Notes under the pieces: generated by a model
What the model was told of the DNA's origin: nothing
The model's database searches: none
Seen by the model: only the letters and a program-made list of their open reading frames with translations
Translations under genes and position numbers: made by a program
In this document: one piece after another, positions 11,661 through 25,700 of the stretch
Layout: each line of letters opens with the position of its first letter
How positions within the stretch are numbered: position 1 is the first letter of the stretch
Origin: Schistosoma haematobium
Lineage: Eukaryota > Platyhelminthes > Trematoda > Strigeidida > Schistosomatidae
Direction of reading: 5' to 3'
DNA length: 64,000 bases
Assembly (NCBI RefSeq): GCF_000699445.3
Contig: NC_067195.1
Coordinates: 58,315,091-58,379,090, forward strand

Positions 11661-13718
11661 ACTAATCGACACAAATCGTCACAGTTTTCACAAATTCGGT
11701 GCTGTTCTGCAGATGTATTTGAGAGCATGGCCTAAGCGCTCGAGTTCATTTTTCTTTCTCCTTAAAAAGTTATTTTGATGGTAAAGGAAAGTGATAAGAT
11801 TCTCTGGTTCATAGGCACTAACATACTCATAGAATCTAAAAATGATGTTTATTGACTAAACACAGTTGAAATGTACTGTTTTGTACATTTGAAATTAACA
11901 ATGATCAAATAATATGTTTTTCTCACTAACCACAGAAAGCTCCGTATAGTGTGAACTATACGCAATATACGATGAATGTTTTCACCAAGGGTATTACTTC
12001 CGGCCTGTATACCAGACAAAATATTATCACGAAAAAAGGCTAAAAGCCTTCCGGTAAAACCAGATGTCTCTTAAGCTACAAACACAAAGGCTACTGGCAT
12101 TTCCTTCATGAACTGGTAGTCGCATTCATGGGTGAAGTCAAGTCTTATAATGTCTACAAACTAGCGAGCTATATTCTCCTGATCCCGTATATAGAAGTAA
12201 TAACACTGCGGCCGACCGTCTATACCACGCTGCATCTGTGTTCTGTTTCCCAGATGGATGATGTGTGCTGCAAAGGTTTATAATTTACCTATTGAGTCAA
12301 TGTGGGACAAACTATCAAAAAAAACCTCGGCGTTATGACTGCTTAAGCATACAGCGTACAGCATACAGCATACCGCAGATATCCAGTGTAATGAATCGCT
12401 CCCCATACACTTCATAATCCAAGTCGATCACAAAATAGTCTGAAGCTCTCGACGGCAGTAAAGGACGAAGCACCTCCAGCTTGATCTTCTGCCAAATAAC
12501 GTAACCATGGACCCAGCTTATGAACAGTGGGTAGTAAGTTATGGTTAAGAGTCATTGACCATCTGGTTATGGGGAGCAATGCATCTACCATGTGAACACA
12601 AGGGAATGATTGGCTACCATAACCAGTAACCAGTATACTTAGTGAAACATACCCCCGAGTTTATGAGGACATCGTCGACCGCTGATGACGCCTTTTCGTC
12701 CTGTATATATATTTATTGTATATCTCTCGTTGCGACGGCTACCTTATATAGTAAAATGACAAAAACTTATTTTCTTAAACTTTTAATTTTTGGTTAACTG
12801 TTCCTTATTGGTATATCCAGCTGCAGCAATCATCTCTCGAAAAATATTCTTCGCCTCACTGTCCGATATAGACATGTGGAACGACATAACTGCAGTAATG
12901 AGATTTGTGAGATGCTGCCCATTTAAAGACAACAGTTCCTATTCGTCTGAAATCAGACTCCCCATTTGACGGTTAAAATATGTTTTTAGTGAGTCTAAGG
13001 AGAAAGGAGACAATGGTGCACGAGAATACAATTTCACACCCACGAATATTTAGTTTCAAGAGATAATCCATCAACCTACGGACGATAACTCCAGTCGATT
13101 TATTGATGTCAGCTAAGTGCACAGATTTTCGATAATAAATACCATTTCGTCAAAGGTTCAATCGACTGTTGATAAGTCGCAAAAGAAAATAAATTCTTAA
13201 CCCCCTTCTATGTTTACTGCAGTTTCTGTAGTAAGCTGTGGATAACTTCAAATGCTTCCAATGTCATCTCCGTAAAAATTACGTCCCTAAATTCAATACT
13301 TGTCCGCTGAGTGTACGGCCGGATGACTGAAAGTGCTGGATGCAGAATTAAAAACGGATAGATAACTTCATATGTATCAAACGCATAGATGCCCTAATAA
13401 CAAGGTTTTCCTATTTACCCTTTCAAATGCGATTACATTAGACTAACAACGCTTACTAATGCTTAAAACACGGATAAAGTTTAAAGAAGTAATTTTATCG
13501 TAGTAGCTTAACATTAAGACGTATTTTGAATGTTTTAGTTTGTTTTGTTGAGTTAATGGTTTTTGTCGTCATGTCTCAACCATGGAAATATGAGTTGTAA
13601 AGCATTCGAAATCTTACACTGATGATATTACTAACCGTTGTCTACTATTTCCATTTACAAACCATATTTCCCAACTGAGTCGTTAGATAACTTTCCCTCT
13701 TGTTCTTTTTGCTGACAG
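11661..13718. other. Non-coding interval upstream of the tectonic gene
   Basis: No supported gene. It contains a small imperfect tandem array of a GCATACA-like unit at about 12345-12378 and a GC-richer block at 12000-12700 that may be an unidentified repeat. A pyrimidine tract ending in CTGACAG at 13718 could be a splice acceptor for the 5' untranslated region or a trans-splice site of the next gene. Confidence 0.35.
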
Positions 13719-13783
13719 ACTTTCACACACACTGTTCTCTGTGTCACACCAGAACACTACGTACGTTTATACTGAACTCAAAT

Positions 13784-16700
13784 ATGCCAAAGAACAATGG
13801 TTTAAATATGATTTTCAAGCTCTTGACGTTTTTATCAGTATCAACGCTTCTGAATAGTGAAGGTATGCAGCATACTAAAACATTTTCAAAGATTTTCCGT
13901 GCCATTGCAACATTATAAAGAACTATTGTGAAAGTGGGTGTTGTTGTGATAGTGACTGTAGTTTCCGGCAGTTTGAACTGTTTACAACTTGTGAAGAAAC
14001 CTCTAGAAGGTATAAAAATGTGGCAATATTGTCTAGCATATTTAGAGATTCCTTACAACTTTGCAAGGACTTGATTTCAGATGGTTTTGATCATCCACTA
14101 TGTATTTATTCTATAAACAGTAGTTCTATTCACTAAATGCCATTTTTGGTTTAGAAAATGTCAATTACACATTGGAAAACGCCGTTAGACTGAAAAACAT
14201 CCTAAGTTATTCAGACGATTTTGTTCTCTATTCGGTAAGCTAGAATAATTGCTTCAAGGTCTAAAAGTCCTGATCTCCAAATCCAGATAGGTGTTCCAAC
14301 GCATATAAGCTATGGAGTCAACGAGGTTGGGCCACTGATCATTCCTCAACTAAAGCAAACCTCATGTGAAATGGTTTCTGTGAGTAAGTTGGTCAGTTAT
14401 TTAGTTACACTTTGTCTCAAATTAATATATGACAGTTATTTCATTAAGACTATAATCACAGTAGTCATATTGCTCAGATACTTATGTCTTGCTAGTGTAT
14501 CCATCCGAAGGAAGTTGGTTCTATTTCGTGACCGATGCCAAACATATTTTTCTTTGTAAGTGTCATAATATCACTAAACGATACTAAGAAAAAATCGGAT
14601 CTTCATGGAAGCATCCAACCTAAAGATTAACATGGGCCAATCAACCTACTACCTCCATTACTGAGGCTTGAAGATATATGTAATTACCTTGTTGTAAGGA
14701 TTTATGTCAGTCTAGGTTTTCTAGTACTTTGTGAAATGAGTATGCTTAGGGAATATGAGGTCAGAAAAATAAGTTGAAATTGCTATTAAAACATTTGGCT
14801 TTAGACGCGTTCATCAAAGTAAACAAGGTGTTAACCAATACAGATGTAAGCAGAAATGCTTGATATATAGAGGGTTTTAAGTCCTTAAGATACTCTTGAT
14901 GAATTCATCTTTAATAGTTGAGATCACGAGTCAATTAAAGCCAGACCACCATGGAAAACCTGGAAACACTGGACGGCTGTTTCGTCCTAGCATATGACCT
15001 TTCAAAAGTACGCATCCACGATTCCATTCGTGCGATTCGAGCCCAGGACCTATCGGTCTTGCGCTCAGAGATCTATGGCTTTTTGGTAAAAACGAAATCA
15101 TCATTGCAACCATCCGATCCTCGTGCAGCAGCCCTCAGCGTTTGTCTAATCGGGAATCTACACGTAGAGATTCCGGAACGTTCTTCTAAACGGTAATTAG
15201 CTGGAGTGTTTTTGACTCTTTTGGAGCTTCTTGAAGCTTCCTTACGTTTTCTGGGAGCCTTTCTCACACTAACTATCATCTAAATGCCTATCATTGCTAG
15301 TTAATTAAAAAGAATTTCATTTTTAACGGATCACGATACAAAAGAATGAATATTTGTAGTAATTTAGCACAATTTTCATTTACACCTGGTAATCGAATCT
15401 TTCTGCAATGAAATAAATTGTTTAAACTCAATGATACTCTATAGTTAGTCACTTATACTGACCACTAAACAAAACTTTCAACATAAAAATAAGTGCCATC
15501 CAAAACGTTTCATTCTCATTGATTATTATTTTGAAATTACATATTCCCCCTTATTAAAAAAGTAAAACAAACTGATCCAAAATATTTTGTCACATTTTAA
15601 TTGTAGGCTTTGGCCAATCATTTGTAAGTTACTGTGAATGGAATGTGGTAGAAATTGAAACAACGAATAATTTTAGAACGAATAATGTTAAATGTAACCG
15701 CTTGGGTGACGTTTTTCTGATGGTTAAGAATTCAAAAATGCTAAAAAACATGAAATTAAATGAAATCAATCGTGAAGAGATTGTGCCTATTGTTATTTGT
15801 TACGAACAAAACACTAGCTTACCGATTTTATGTCCAACAACAACACCAAACATTATTATCAATAGCTCAAATGAAACTATTTGCTCAGTTGTACCAGTAT
15901 CGGTAATAAATTTTTGCTTCCTGAATTCTATTTCCAGGATTTTTAAAAACTATAGGCTACTTTATTTAAAAAAGAATTGTTTACCGAATTTGACCAAGCG
16001 AAAATCCAGAAATCAGTGAGAGTTTGGAGTTTATATGTCATATACTTGAAAGTTAACATACTATTATTTTTTACACTCTATTCACGGTAAATAAATCCAG
16101 ATTTAACGTGTCAAAAGTTCGATACCTAGTCGAACTACTATGTTACAAAATAACTTCGGTTTTGAAACAAATGACAGACTCTATTTCGGCTTTATTGTAT
16201 TGATGTTAATAGATCACATAGTTGAGGAAGAAATTCTGTTTATAGTGTGAATTAATGTGAATTTGGATGGTGTTTTTTGATAATCATTGAAAAAGCTTAG
16301 TTGTACCGTTAGTTGAAATGTAGCACATGTTAAATTGATTGGATTGAGTAGGTGTAAGGTAGACAAAAATTTAAATTAGACAATGAAAGTAAAAATAAAA
16401 CTAATAATACAAGTTGAGAATATTGAATGAATTGGAACAAATAATAGCGAGTTACATATAAGAGAAAACAGAATTATACTATAATCTCGAAGATACAAAA
16501 CCTGGTATAACCGATTGGTTTTATACTAAAGTACGATTGAACTCCATCAAATAACAAGATTTGGTAACGAAGATGGTCGTCACTCCTCAGTTACTAAGTG
16601 ACTCGCTGGGTTGTCAAAGTACCACGGCAAAAAGTTGCCATGTAGGGGCAGAAGATCTCTACCTTTATAAAATACTGCACTTGTTTTATGTTTTTACCTA

Positions 16701-19700
16701 ACCTAAAATTACAACAGAAAAAGGATCGAATGGTTCCCACTGATCGTCCCAACAGTTCACTTCGGAGAATGCATCAAATTTTAAAGTAAATCAATTCTCA
16801 CCTTATCACCTAATAGCCTATAATTTTCACCTTGTAAACTTAGTGTCAAAACACATATCAGTACGCCAGGACACATACCAATAAGTGGTTCTGTTAAATA
16901 TGAGTAGAGCTAAGTACCTATTTATCCAACCAGATACAGACATAGGGTTCATAAAGCTTTAATAGCGGCTGCGAAAAATTTCTGGTAATTCTTTAATCAG
17001 TTGACCTTAAATGCTCTAAAATCTAGTTTACATCTTTCCCTACACGAAACAGTGAAATTCAGTTGAATTTTGAGGCAATCATCAGTGTTCTTTTTCGAAC
17101 TGTCATGAGTAAAAAGTGAAAGCATTTACTACTTTTATTTCTAGTAAGTAGTATTATAAATATAGTAACCTTTTTGTTGGTTCTCCTGAGTTATTAATTA
17201 ACGTGGGGTCATTCTAATTTATACAGGATCATTTTTGGATATCCCTCAGTGTTTTCCTAGCCAAGCACACTTCGCTAAAATGTACTGATAAGTTTTAAGC
17301 AATATATTCTTGATAATGCAGTTAATTATGACTTAAAATACTTAGCGTATTAAGAATGCTCGTCATGCCATTGCTATATATAGACTACTTACTTTGTATA
17401 ACCAAAACACGTTATTGGAAGTTTGATAAAGTCCTTGAAGAAGAAACTTGCTGTTCAAAACGACTACAGAAAAGTTCGTTACATGCCATGTTTCCTTGAA
17501 GCTGCATTTAGCTTCCTTCAGATTTTGTCTTTATATCACTTTATGTGAAAAAATATGCTGAGATTCTCAGTCCAAAGTTCAAGTCACATAACTGAACGGT
17601 GTATACAACCCTCGTATGTATATAAAATGAAGTGTTTTAGTGTATATCAAGTATTTTTTAGCTAGGTCTATCATTAGAAAATCATTTTCATCACGTAATA
17701 ACAACATTAGGGCAGTCAGTAAAGACACAAATGACACTGAAGATATGCTTTGTGCTGGTCCGAGACTTTATAGTGGTAACCACCAGCTATCCAATCATCG
17801 ACTCAAACTAATATTATTTAGGTTTCACAGAATGCATCGCGCCGCCAAATTAGTGAGTTTGGGTTAGGTACTTGAAATTTTTCAAATCCAGTCTACTCGC
17901 AATACAACGTGCGACAATCATCCAGTGTTGTCGGAGATGTTTACATCATTACTGATACAACCTTACAGATCACAGTTTCTTGCTGTAAACTCAATGGAGT
18001 CAACTCGTAATAACTAAAGCATGTCACAATAATGACGCTAACCAAGTGATTGTTGAAGCTGAATGCTTACCTGCGGCAGTGAATTATGTTCATGATATTT
18101 CACGAAAGAACTTAAATTGTAAAAAGTTGACTATTAGTGTATTCTGATGGTTCAGTGTTACGTGACTTTTAATGACTACTCAGTTGACATCAGTCCTTGG
18201 TGTAAAACAGTTTTAGACTAATATTATGGTGTATTGTACTTACGTTGACAGATATAAGTGGTATGTAACACCAATGAGAAGTGGAACGCCTGCAGAAGAT
18301 GATTGAATCGAAGAGGAGAGGAAAGGAAAGAGAGAGAAATTTTAATGACGACGAGGTTGAAAGAATCATAAGGCATGTAAAGGACAAGTGAAGGAGGATG
18401 TACAAATAATATATTTAATGTGTGGTTTTCATACTTTATGACGGTACTCTGTGATTTTGCACTAAAAAATAAAATGGTCTCACTCACCTGAGTTTTCGTT
18501 CACATCAATATCATTGAAACTATATCCATTCAGTATAAAGTATGGAATGCCGTAAACTAATTAAATGGTGTTTTATTTACCTCCAAAGGTGTATTTGAAA
18601 ATGACATATGAAGTAATTGGTACAATTAGCCAGTTTGAAGTTCATGCTTTAATTGGTAGCGTAACTGGAACATTTACACAAAAATATGAAGTTGAATTTG
18701 TCCAGGTCAGTTACATGATTTGAAATAACAAATTAAACAATTCATTAAACTGTACTTAACTTTCTGATAAAAATATTTATTCCCCAATTAGAATTTAAAT
18801 ATCCCTGGACCTAAAAAGAAAAGGAAACAATAATTAGTTGGGTAAATAGCTGATAGAAACCAATTCACGAGATTAATTAAATGATCAGGGTAATAGAGTT
18901 TATGATTTAAGGGTTTTTTTATGAATAATGAACATCCGGTAACAATCAATGAAGAGAACTTAAATTAAATATCAGAATTTACCTCACTAATACCTCTTAA
19001 AAATGTAATAATAAACGACCGGTTTCTAACTTATATGAAGTAGTTTGCAAATATAAATGAAAATTCTGGATCAACGGTTTCTCAACACTTTTTTTCATAA
19101 CATTTATGCAATTCTAAGAAAAAAAACGATTCATTTCAAAGTAAAAACTTTTTTCTATTTTACAGCAATGATTTAAATAACTTTATTATTTCATAATTAC
19201 TTGTAGACAAATGCATCCGACGCTTTACCAATGAGTGGAAATCCGGGCTATTTGATTGGTCGTCCAATAATAGGCGCTAAGATAAATGTAACTGATTTAT
19301 CGTCGCTTGGATATTCAGGAAATACTGGTTCTGTCACCACTATATTGCCTACATCAAATATGAAGTTATCTATCAAAGGTGTAAAGCAGCAACTAAGTAA
19401 TGGAGTTTGGAATATTCTTGCTGGTGGTTCATGTGGGACAATTCTACAAGGAAGAGGTCATTTGGTAGAACCTATTAGATTTGGTGAAGATGTTTACAGT
19501 GGATGTACATTAAGGTAAATTATAATCCGTACTTTATTTTTAGTCATTAGAATTAGTAATATAAATTTTTGAATAGTTAGCATAATGACATCTATCTTGT
19601 GAAACAAATGAATTATACCAAAACATTATGAAAGACGTAGAACGGGTGAACTCAAGCATCCTAAAATGTTAAGCATCGTATTCCATCATTTGTTTTCTTT

Positions 19701-22700
19701 TCTTTTCAGAACAATATTTTTTACTATGACTTCGCTCAAAGTGAATATAGGTAACTTTAGGAAGACATAAGTAGACTCAATAGGAAGCGTGTTGCTTCGT
19801 AAAACTATAATACTTACAATCCATTTGTATTAATATGCCATATAAATTACGCGAGGAGGGCTCTATATTCTGTTTTAATGAGTAGTTTATATCTACTTTT
19901 TCATCATTATACATCCAAGTTAGGACTGATTCATTTAATGGTCTTGATGCAACAAGCAATTAAAATAAACAATCTGAGGAGATGTGATTAGGTCAGCCAG
20001 ACGCAACGTAGAACCTGGAACTTGCCTACATCAGTGCAAGTTGCCATACCCTATTAGCATAGCGAGACAAAATTTTCAGAGCTAATACCACATTATTAGA
20101 GATAATAACAGTAATAAAAAGATTATACATCAAGAATACGACCTGATAAGATATAAATCCGGTTAAATAACAAGAAAATTATAGGAAATTTAGTACTAAA
20201 GAGATCTACTAAGTGTTATCAAAGCCATGTAGTGATATACTGCTCAGATATGCAAATAGGTAAATCTTCTTTAAATCTGACTACTTATGCCAGAACTCTA
20301 CAACTCAAAAATAAGGTTTCAGTTCAGGTCATAAATTTGTAATGTTCATAAAGACAATTATTAGTCATTTTTTAAAGATGAGTAGAATCACTTGTGTACA
20401 ACGCATTTTAAAAATAGCTTTTGAAATGACTTAAAAAGTAAAGATCAATTATCAGGTAAATATGAACTCTACAAAGTTCTGTTGTGGCGTGTGCTACTAT
20501 ATAGACATAAATAGTATATGATGTTAGTCATGAATAGAATGTCTGGCAGCAGAGAGACAAGAGGATCGAACAGTAAAGAATGGAAACAAAATGTAATTTC
20601 TATGAAAATACAAGGACAATGAAGTCTGAGTCATTTTGAGACAATTGAGGGACATTTTTCAAATTAAGCATTTACTAAATGGTTGCTAGATTTTAATAAC
20701 AAGTCCTGTAATTTTGTGTTAAGTACATTCGATTGTCCCCACCCGTGTTCTTGTTCAGTTCACTGTGAGCAGCTTTTTAAGGTGGTGACGTAACAGTAAG
20801 CAGATCAGGATACACTGCAGGGACCACAGTACTTTTATAAGCGCAGATGGTTGTATACAACGAAATCAGACAAGACGTATTAATTAATCACCATACAGAT
20901 TTTCCATGTTTCTAGTTGGAACCAAAAGATATCACTGACCAGTCAAATATTAACAAGTTGATGAACAGTATTGTCCCAGTTAGCTTTTTAGTATAATGGT
21001 AAATAAAATAACTAGAATATCGAGAAATCCTCAGAAACGATCGTACTCCAGAATACGATTCCACTCGAACATTGGCATTCTGAGCTGAAAATACTTCTCA
21101 CCCATTAAATACACTTTAATTCGTTTGACCAAAATCTTTAGATGTTATGTTGGTATTCCTGATGATAGTAATGAGCTACTCAAACGTCGATATATGTAAT
21201 GAAATGAAATGCAATGGAACCGGTGGTTAGAAATTAAATGTTCGGATTAATAATTTATGGGGCTAAAGTTGATGATGGATAAATTAGTGTATTAATTATA
21301 CACATATTTACATAAGCATTAAAAGAACTAGCCAATTGGTTTATTACAAATGTATTGTATTTTCACCCACAGCCTAACATTATTCTTTTAAAGTGAAAGA
21401 CCACCTTATTTAATTACAATGAAAATCATAACTTCAGAATCTTCTTTTTTAATTTTACACTTAGTTTATCATTTCTTGAACAATTTACAAGACCTGAAAT
21501 GGATTGGACTACACGTTGTGTACAATATCAAAATATAATATGGGAGAATTTACTTAATCCCAGTGGGATTACAAATGAAGAAGATCGTAAAGGTTTAGGC
21601 ATAAATTTCATGTCAAACAAACCAGATTTATTAGCAATATGGCCAATATCTAAAATAAATCGTAGTTCTGAATGGGTTCCAATACAAAATTTAATTAATA
21701 ATAATTTTCCAACTACACCTAGAGGTTTGAATGGGTTAGTCTTTGCAGTGTGAATATTCTTTATTCGATATACATTTTGCGTTTAAAGTTGATCCTTACT
21801 TTTTTTAAAAACTAATTTATCTATTTGTAGTTTAATAGTTGAATTCATAAGTGAAATGAAGCTAGACCACCATAGAAAACCTGGAAGCACTGTGCAGCCG
21901 GTTCGTCCTATTATGGGACTCCTCAGCAGTGCGCGTCCACGATCTCACTCGTGGGATTTGAACCTAGGACCTTTGGCCTCACGCCTGAACGCTTAACCCC
22001 TAGACCACCAAGCCGGCGTCCAACGGTATTAATGACTAACTTCAACTATTCCATGAAATCGCGCCACCGTTCACCATTGTCTTCAGTGAGTGGATGAGAA
22101 CCGTTGAGGAGTCTCATACTAGGACGAAACGGCCGTCCAGTGCTTCCAGGTTTTCAATGCTGGTCTAGCTTTAATTGACTCATGAATTCAACTATTGAAT
22201 TACTACAATCTTCACAGAACCCCTTTCTGATAATTATCTACTTGTATTGAGTTATTTATGCAATGTAGAGTTTGTTTACAGTTAATGCATTTAAACAAAC
22301 GGCATGAAAAAAAATCAATAACGACAACCAGATGACGTAATAAAATAAAACAAATGAGATAACTGAAAAGTAAGAGAATGAGCAGATTGGAAAACACCAG
22401 GTTATCTTAAACTTACAGTGAACCAGAAATAATTACAGTTGGTTATGTGCTAATGATTACAAACCAAATCAGATAACATATTTCTTACCGATCTTTTATT
22501 ATTATTATTATTATTATTATTATGCGAATCACACATGTAAGGTATACTTCATTGGCCGGTACTATGTCAAACCCCTTATAGGTTATTTTAACTTCTGGAT
22601 ATACTATTCTATTCATTCTTCTCAAGCCACTTTTATCTGCATGTTAACCCTGACTGTTTTTATATGATCGTATATGTGTTGATTACTTACCCTATTCATT

Positions 22701-25700
22701 ATGTGCCTGTAACTAATTTTTGTTTAACTATAACTATCGGGTTACGCTTGGTCAAAATGGAGTTGGCTCACTCACCTCCGCTCTGATCCTTTTTGCTTGA
22801 TATACGTATTTGAAATTCATTCTTGTATTTAACTTATTAAATTCCGTTATTCACTAACGCTAGTTAATTCAGTAATTATGTACAAGGGTTGGCGGGATGT
22901 ATGATTTCGACAACAATCATCATACGATCCAACTGGAGTTAAACTAAGGGGCCGCTAAGATAATGGGCCCGTCGACAACATCATTGTCCGATCTAATTGG
23001 CGGAAAAACTAAGGGCCGCAATAGTTATGGATTTATTCTATTGAAAATACTACTTATACAAAATAGTTACAGATAGCAGAGATGATTACATTAGGAGTTA
23101 CTGTTTCTTAACTTTTAATATGACTGATAAATTAACATAATTGGCCAGTTCATTTTACGAACACCCACGAAGATAATCAACAACTCATTGCTTTCACAGT
23201 GCTATTTATAAATACAGTCATCAATGTGGTCAAACTTAATCTCACTACTTACCAAGAAGTTTTATTCTTCGGATAAATAATTCAAATAAATCTGGTATGG
23301 ACATAATTATAAACCCCATGTGGAGACGCTGGAAAATGCGGAGTCTTCCGATCATCTTAGGCAACAATGGAGGCATGCTTGGGATGAAATTCCCTTCCTC
23401 TAAATGAAAAATGCTGCAAAATGTTGATTGGCCTGCGTCAGAGCCTGAGTTAATCATAGGCAGTAGACTATTTGAGCGCATTATTCCCAAAAGATTTGGA
23501 AAAGAATTATTCACTAATGTCAAAAAAATTTGGATAATTTAATACAGCAACTACCGAATCTTGATGTAGGACACTCAGGTTACTATTTGTTGTTTGGTTA
23601 TTTATTCACATGGCTACGAAAATGAACTATGGAATACTCTATTCTTAATGGACAATTGTGTTTCAGTCTTCATTTAAAAAATTATAGTGTCTTTTCATAG
23701 TGAAATTTAATTGAAAGTGACCTACTCGCATATTTATAATACGGTTGTATTGTGTGCTACTGATGTCTACAGATATAGGTAGTATATAGTGTCAATTGAA
23801 AGTGAAATGTCTGGTAACAGAAAGTTAAGAAGATCGGGGAAAAAACAACGAGAACAAAGAATGATTGCTGTGGCAATGAAGGAACAGTGAAGTCTGAGAC
23901 GACTGACTAATATTTTGCAAATGAGATATTTACTGTTTGGTTCTCAGATGTTCTGTAATGTCGTATACAAATATATTCGATTGTCTCCACTTGTGTTATT
24001 GTTCACTACACGGTTTCTTAGAAAAGTCCAAAAATTTGTTAAATATTTTGAGAATAGAAGATTGTTTTACGATCAATAACATTCAAAGCATTAGTTTATT
24101 GCTTTATAGTTTCTATAATAATACTGAATATCAGACTTAATCATTTGTTCAATTAACTAGTTCTGATAATATTTTGTTTCATAATTTTAATATATTATTA
24201 CATTTTAGCTATTGTTATCAATTACTAATTGGACAAGAGATTGAAATACAATATGCACGTTTTGGTTCAATGATATTTCCACAAAATCAGATTATTGGTG
24301 CTAAGTGTAATTATATTTATGGTGATGTATTTTTCATGGTATGATTCTATTATAAATCGATATAGACGTGAATCATTTAAGTTTGTTTGGTGGAAAATAT
24401 ACCATAGATGATACTAGCAAAGTATATTGAAGATAATCAAACATAATAATAATAATAATTACGGCTCAATTAATTCATTCAACCTCCACTATAATTTAGT
24501 TAGGATCATGTACTAGAACTGTTTACAGGAACTAAGTTTAATTTATTCCTTAAGTTCAAATTACTGCAAAGTATCTAAGGGGAAATAGATATAAAAAAAT
24601 ATATGCAAACCACAACTTGGTTTTTAAATAGAAACATACAATAAGTCGTTCGTTTTAAATATTAAAATGTCCCATAATAACGGTCTTCAGTGAAATTCTA
24701 GTTGTTATTTTTACTCATTTAATTAATTAATTTAAAACTATCTTTCGACTGCCTAAAACTCAATAACAACTTTAGGAATTTGAGTAAATGTTAGTTAAAA
24801 CACTAAAAAGATGTAATTTTAAGTAAAATGGTTGTGTTTGAAAATATAAAAATATTGAGAAGTAGTTTAACAATGTTATATCCCGATGAGAATAATGAAT
24901 GGTAACTTTTGGGACCCGTTTATGGGCCAATACTATACGTATGATTGTCAAATGATTAAACTATTCATATTCGTGTTCCTGTTATCATAGGCTTTATTTT
25001 GATCTACGAGCTATTATTATATGATTTACCATTCTTGGACTAGGCCCTGTCTACCGATTACTATCTCCCTTATTCACAGCCACATTTGGCTAAATCCTGT
25101 ACAAATGTTGTTTCATATTTTATGGTACAATGTGGTCTGTCTAATTGGTATGTTAACCCAGTATGTTTGAAGTAAATGATTCATATAGCAGTGGCTGAGA
25201 TTGATGTTCTGGACCTAACAGGCAGAGCTAAGTGAGAAGCAAGACCGATAAAGACTCTGGACTGCTCGTACGGGTTTTATGCGTATATATATAACTTACA
25301 TTTCGATTTAATTTAGTGAATCTTTTACACTCATAAACATTATCATTTTAACACTATTTCAAACAGATGAATAAAGATAGAGTTCAATGATAACAATCAA
25401 GACTTGTATAGTTCGATATGAATTAACTTCAAGTACAGGACCATTTAAGATTAAGATGTCTTTGATAGTGTGCAAACTGTTGGCAATATAAACCTAAGAC
25501 TCTAGTCTATGAACATCAAATCATGTTGTATGTTTAATCCACAGGTTCATATACTTAATTTTGGTCACTTTCTAATACAGCCTAATTCTTACTGGATATC
25601 ACTCACTGATGAGTTATTGTGTAATTCTAGGGAACTAACTTCATAGATTTAAAATGGTCCCAGGAGTTTAGCAGTTTTTCAGTCGATATCAGGCATAAGA

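Noticed and set aside
12682..12688. CTGATGA that could be a hammerhead core
   Set aside because: No GAAA partner or cleavage triplet in the right spacing; the downstream TTTTCGTCC is not compatible with the fold.
14931..15279. Small basic protein frames on both strands
   Set aside because: They overlap the left half of the inverted-repeat element inside a tectonic intron, and there is no splice logic.
21954..22007. Functional tRNA gene
   Set aside because: Boxes A and B are present, but the stretch does not make a clean cloverleaf and recurs inside a repeat family; it is a tRNA-derived promoter-like core.
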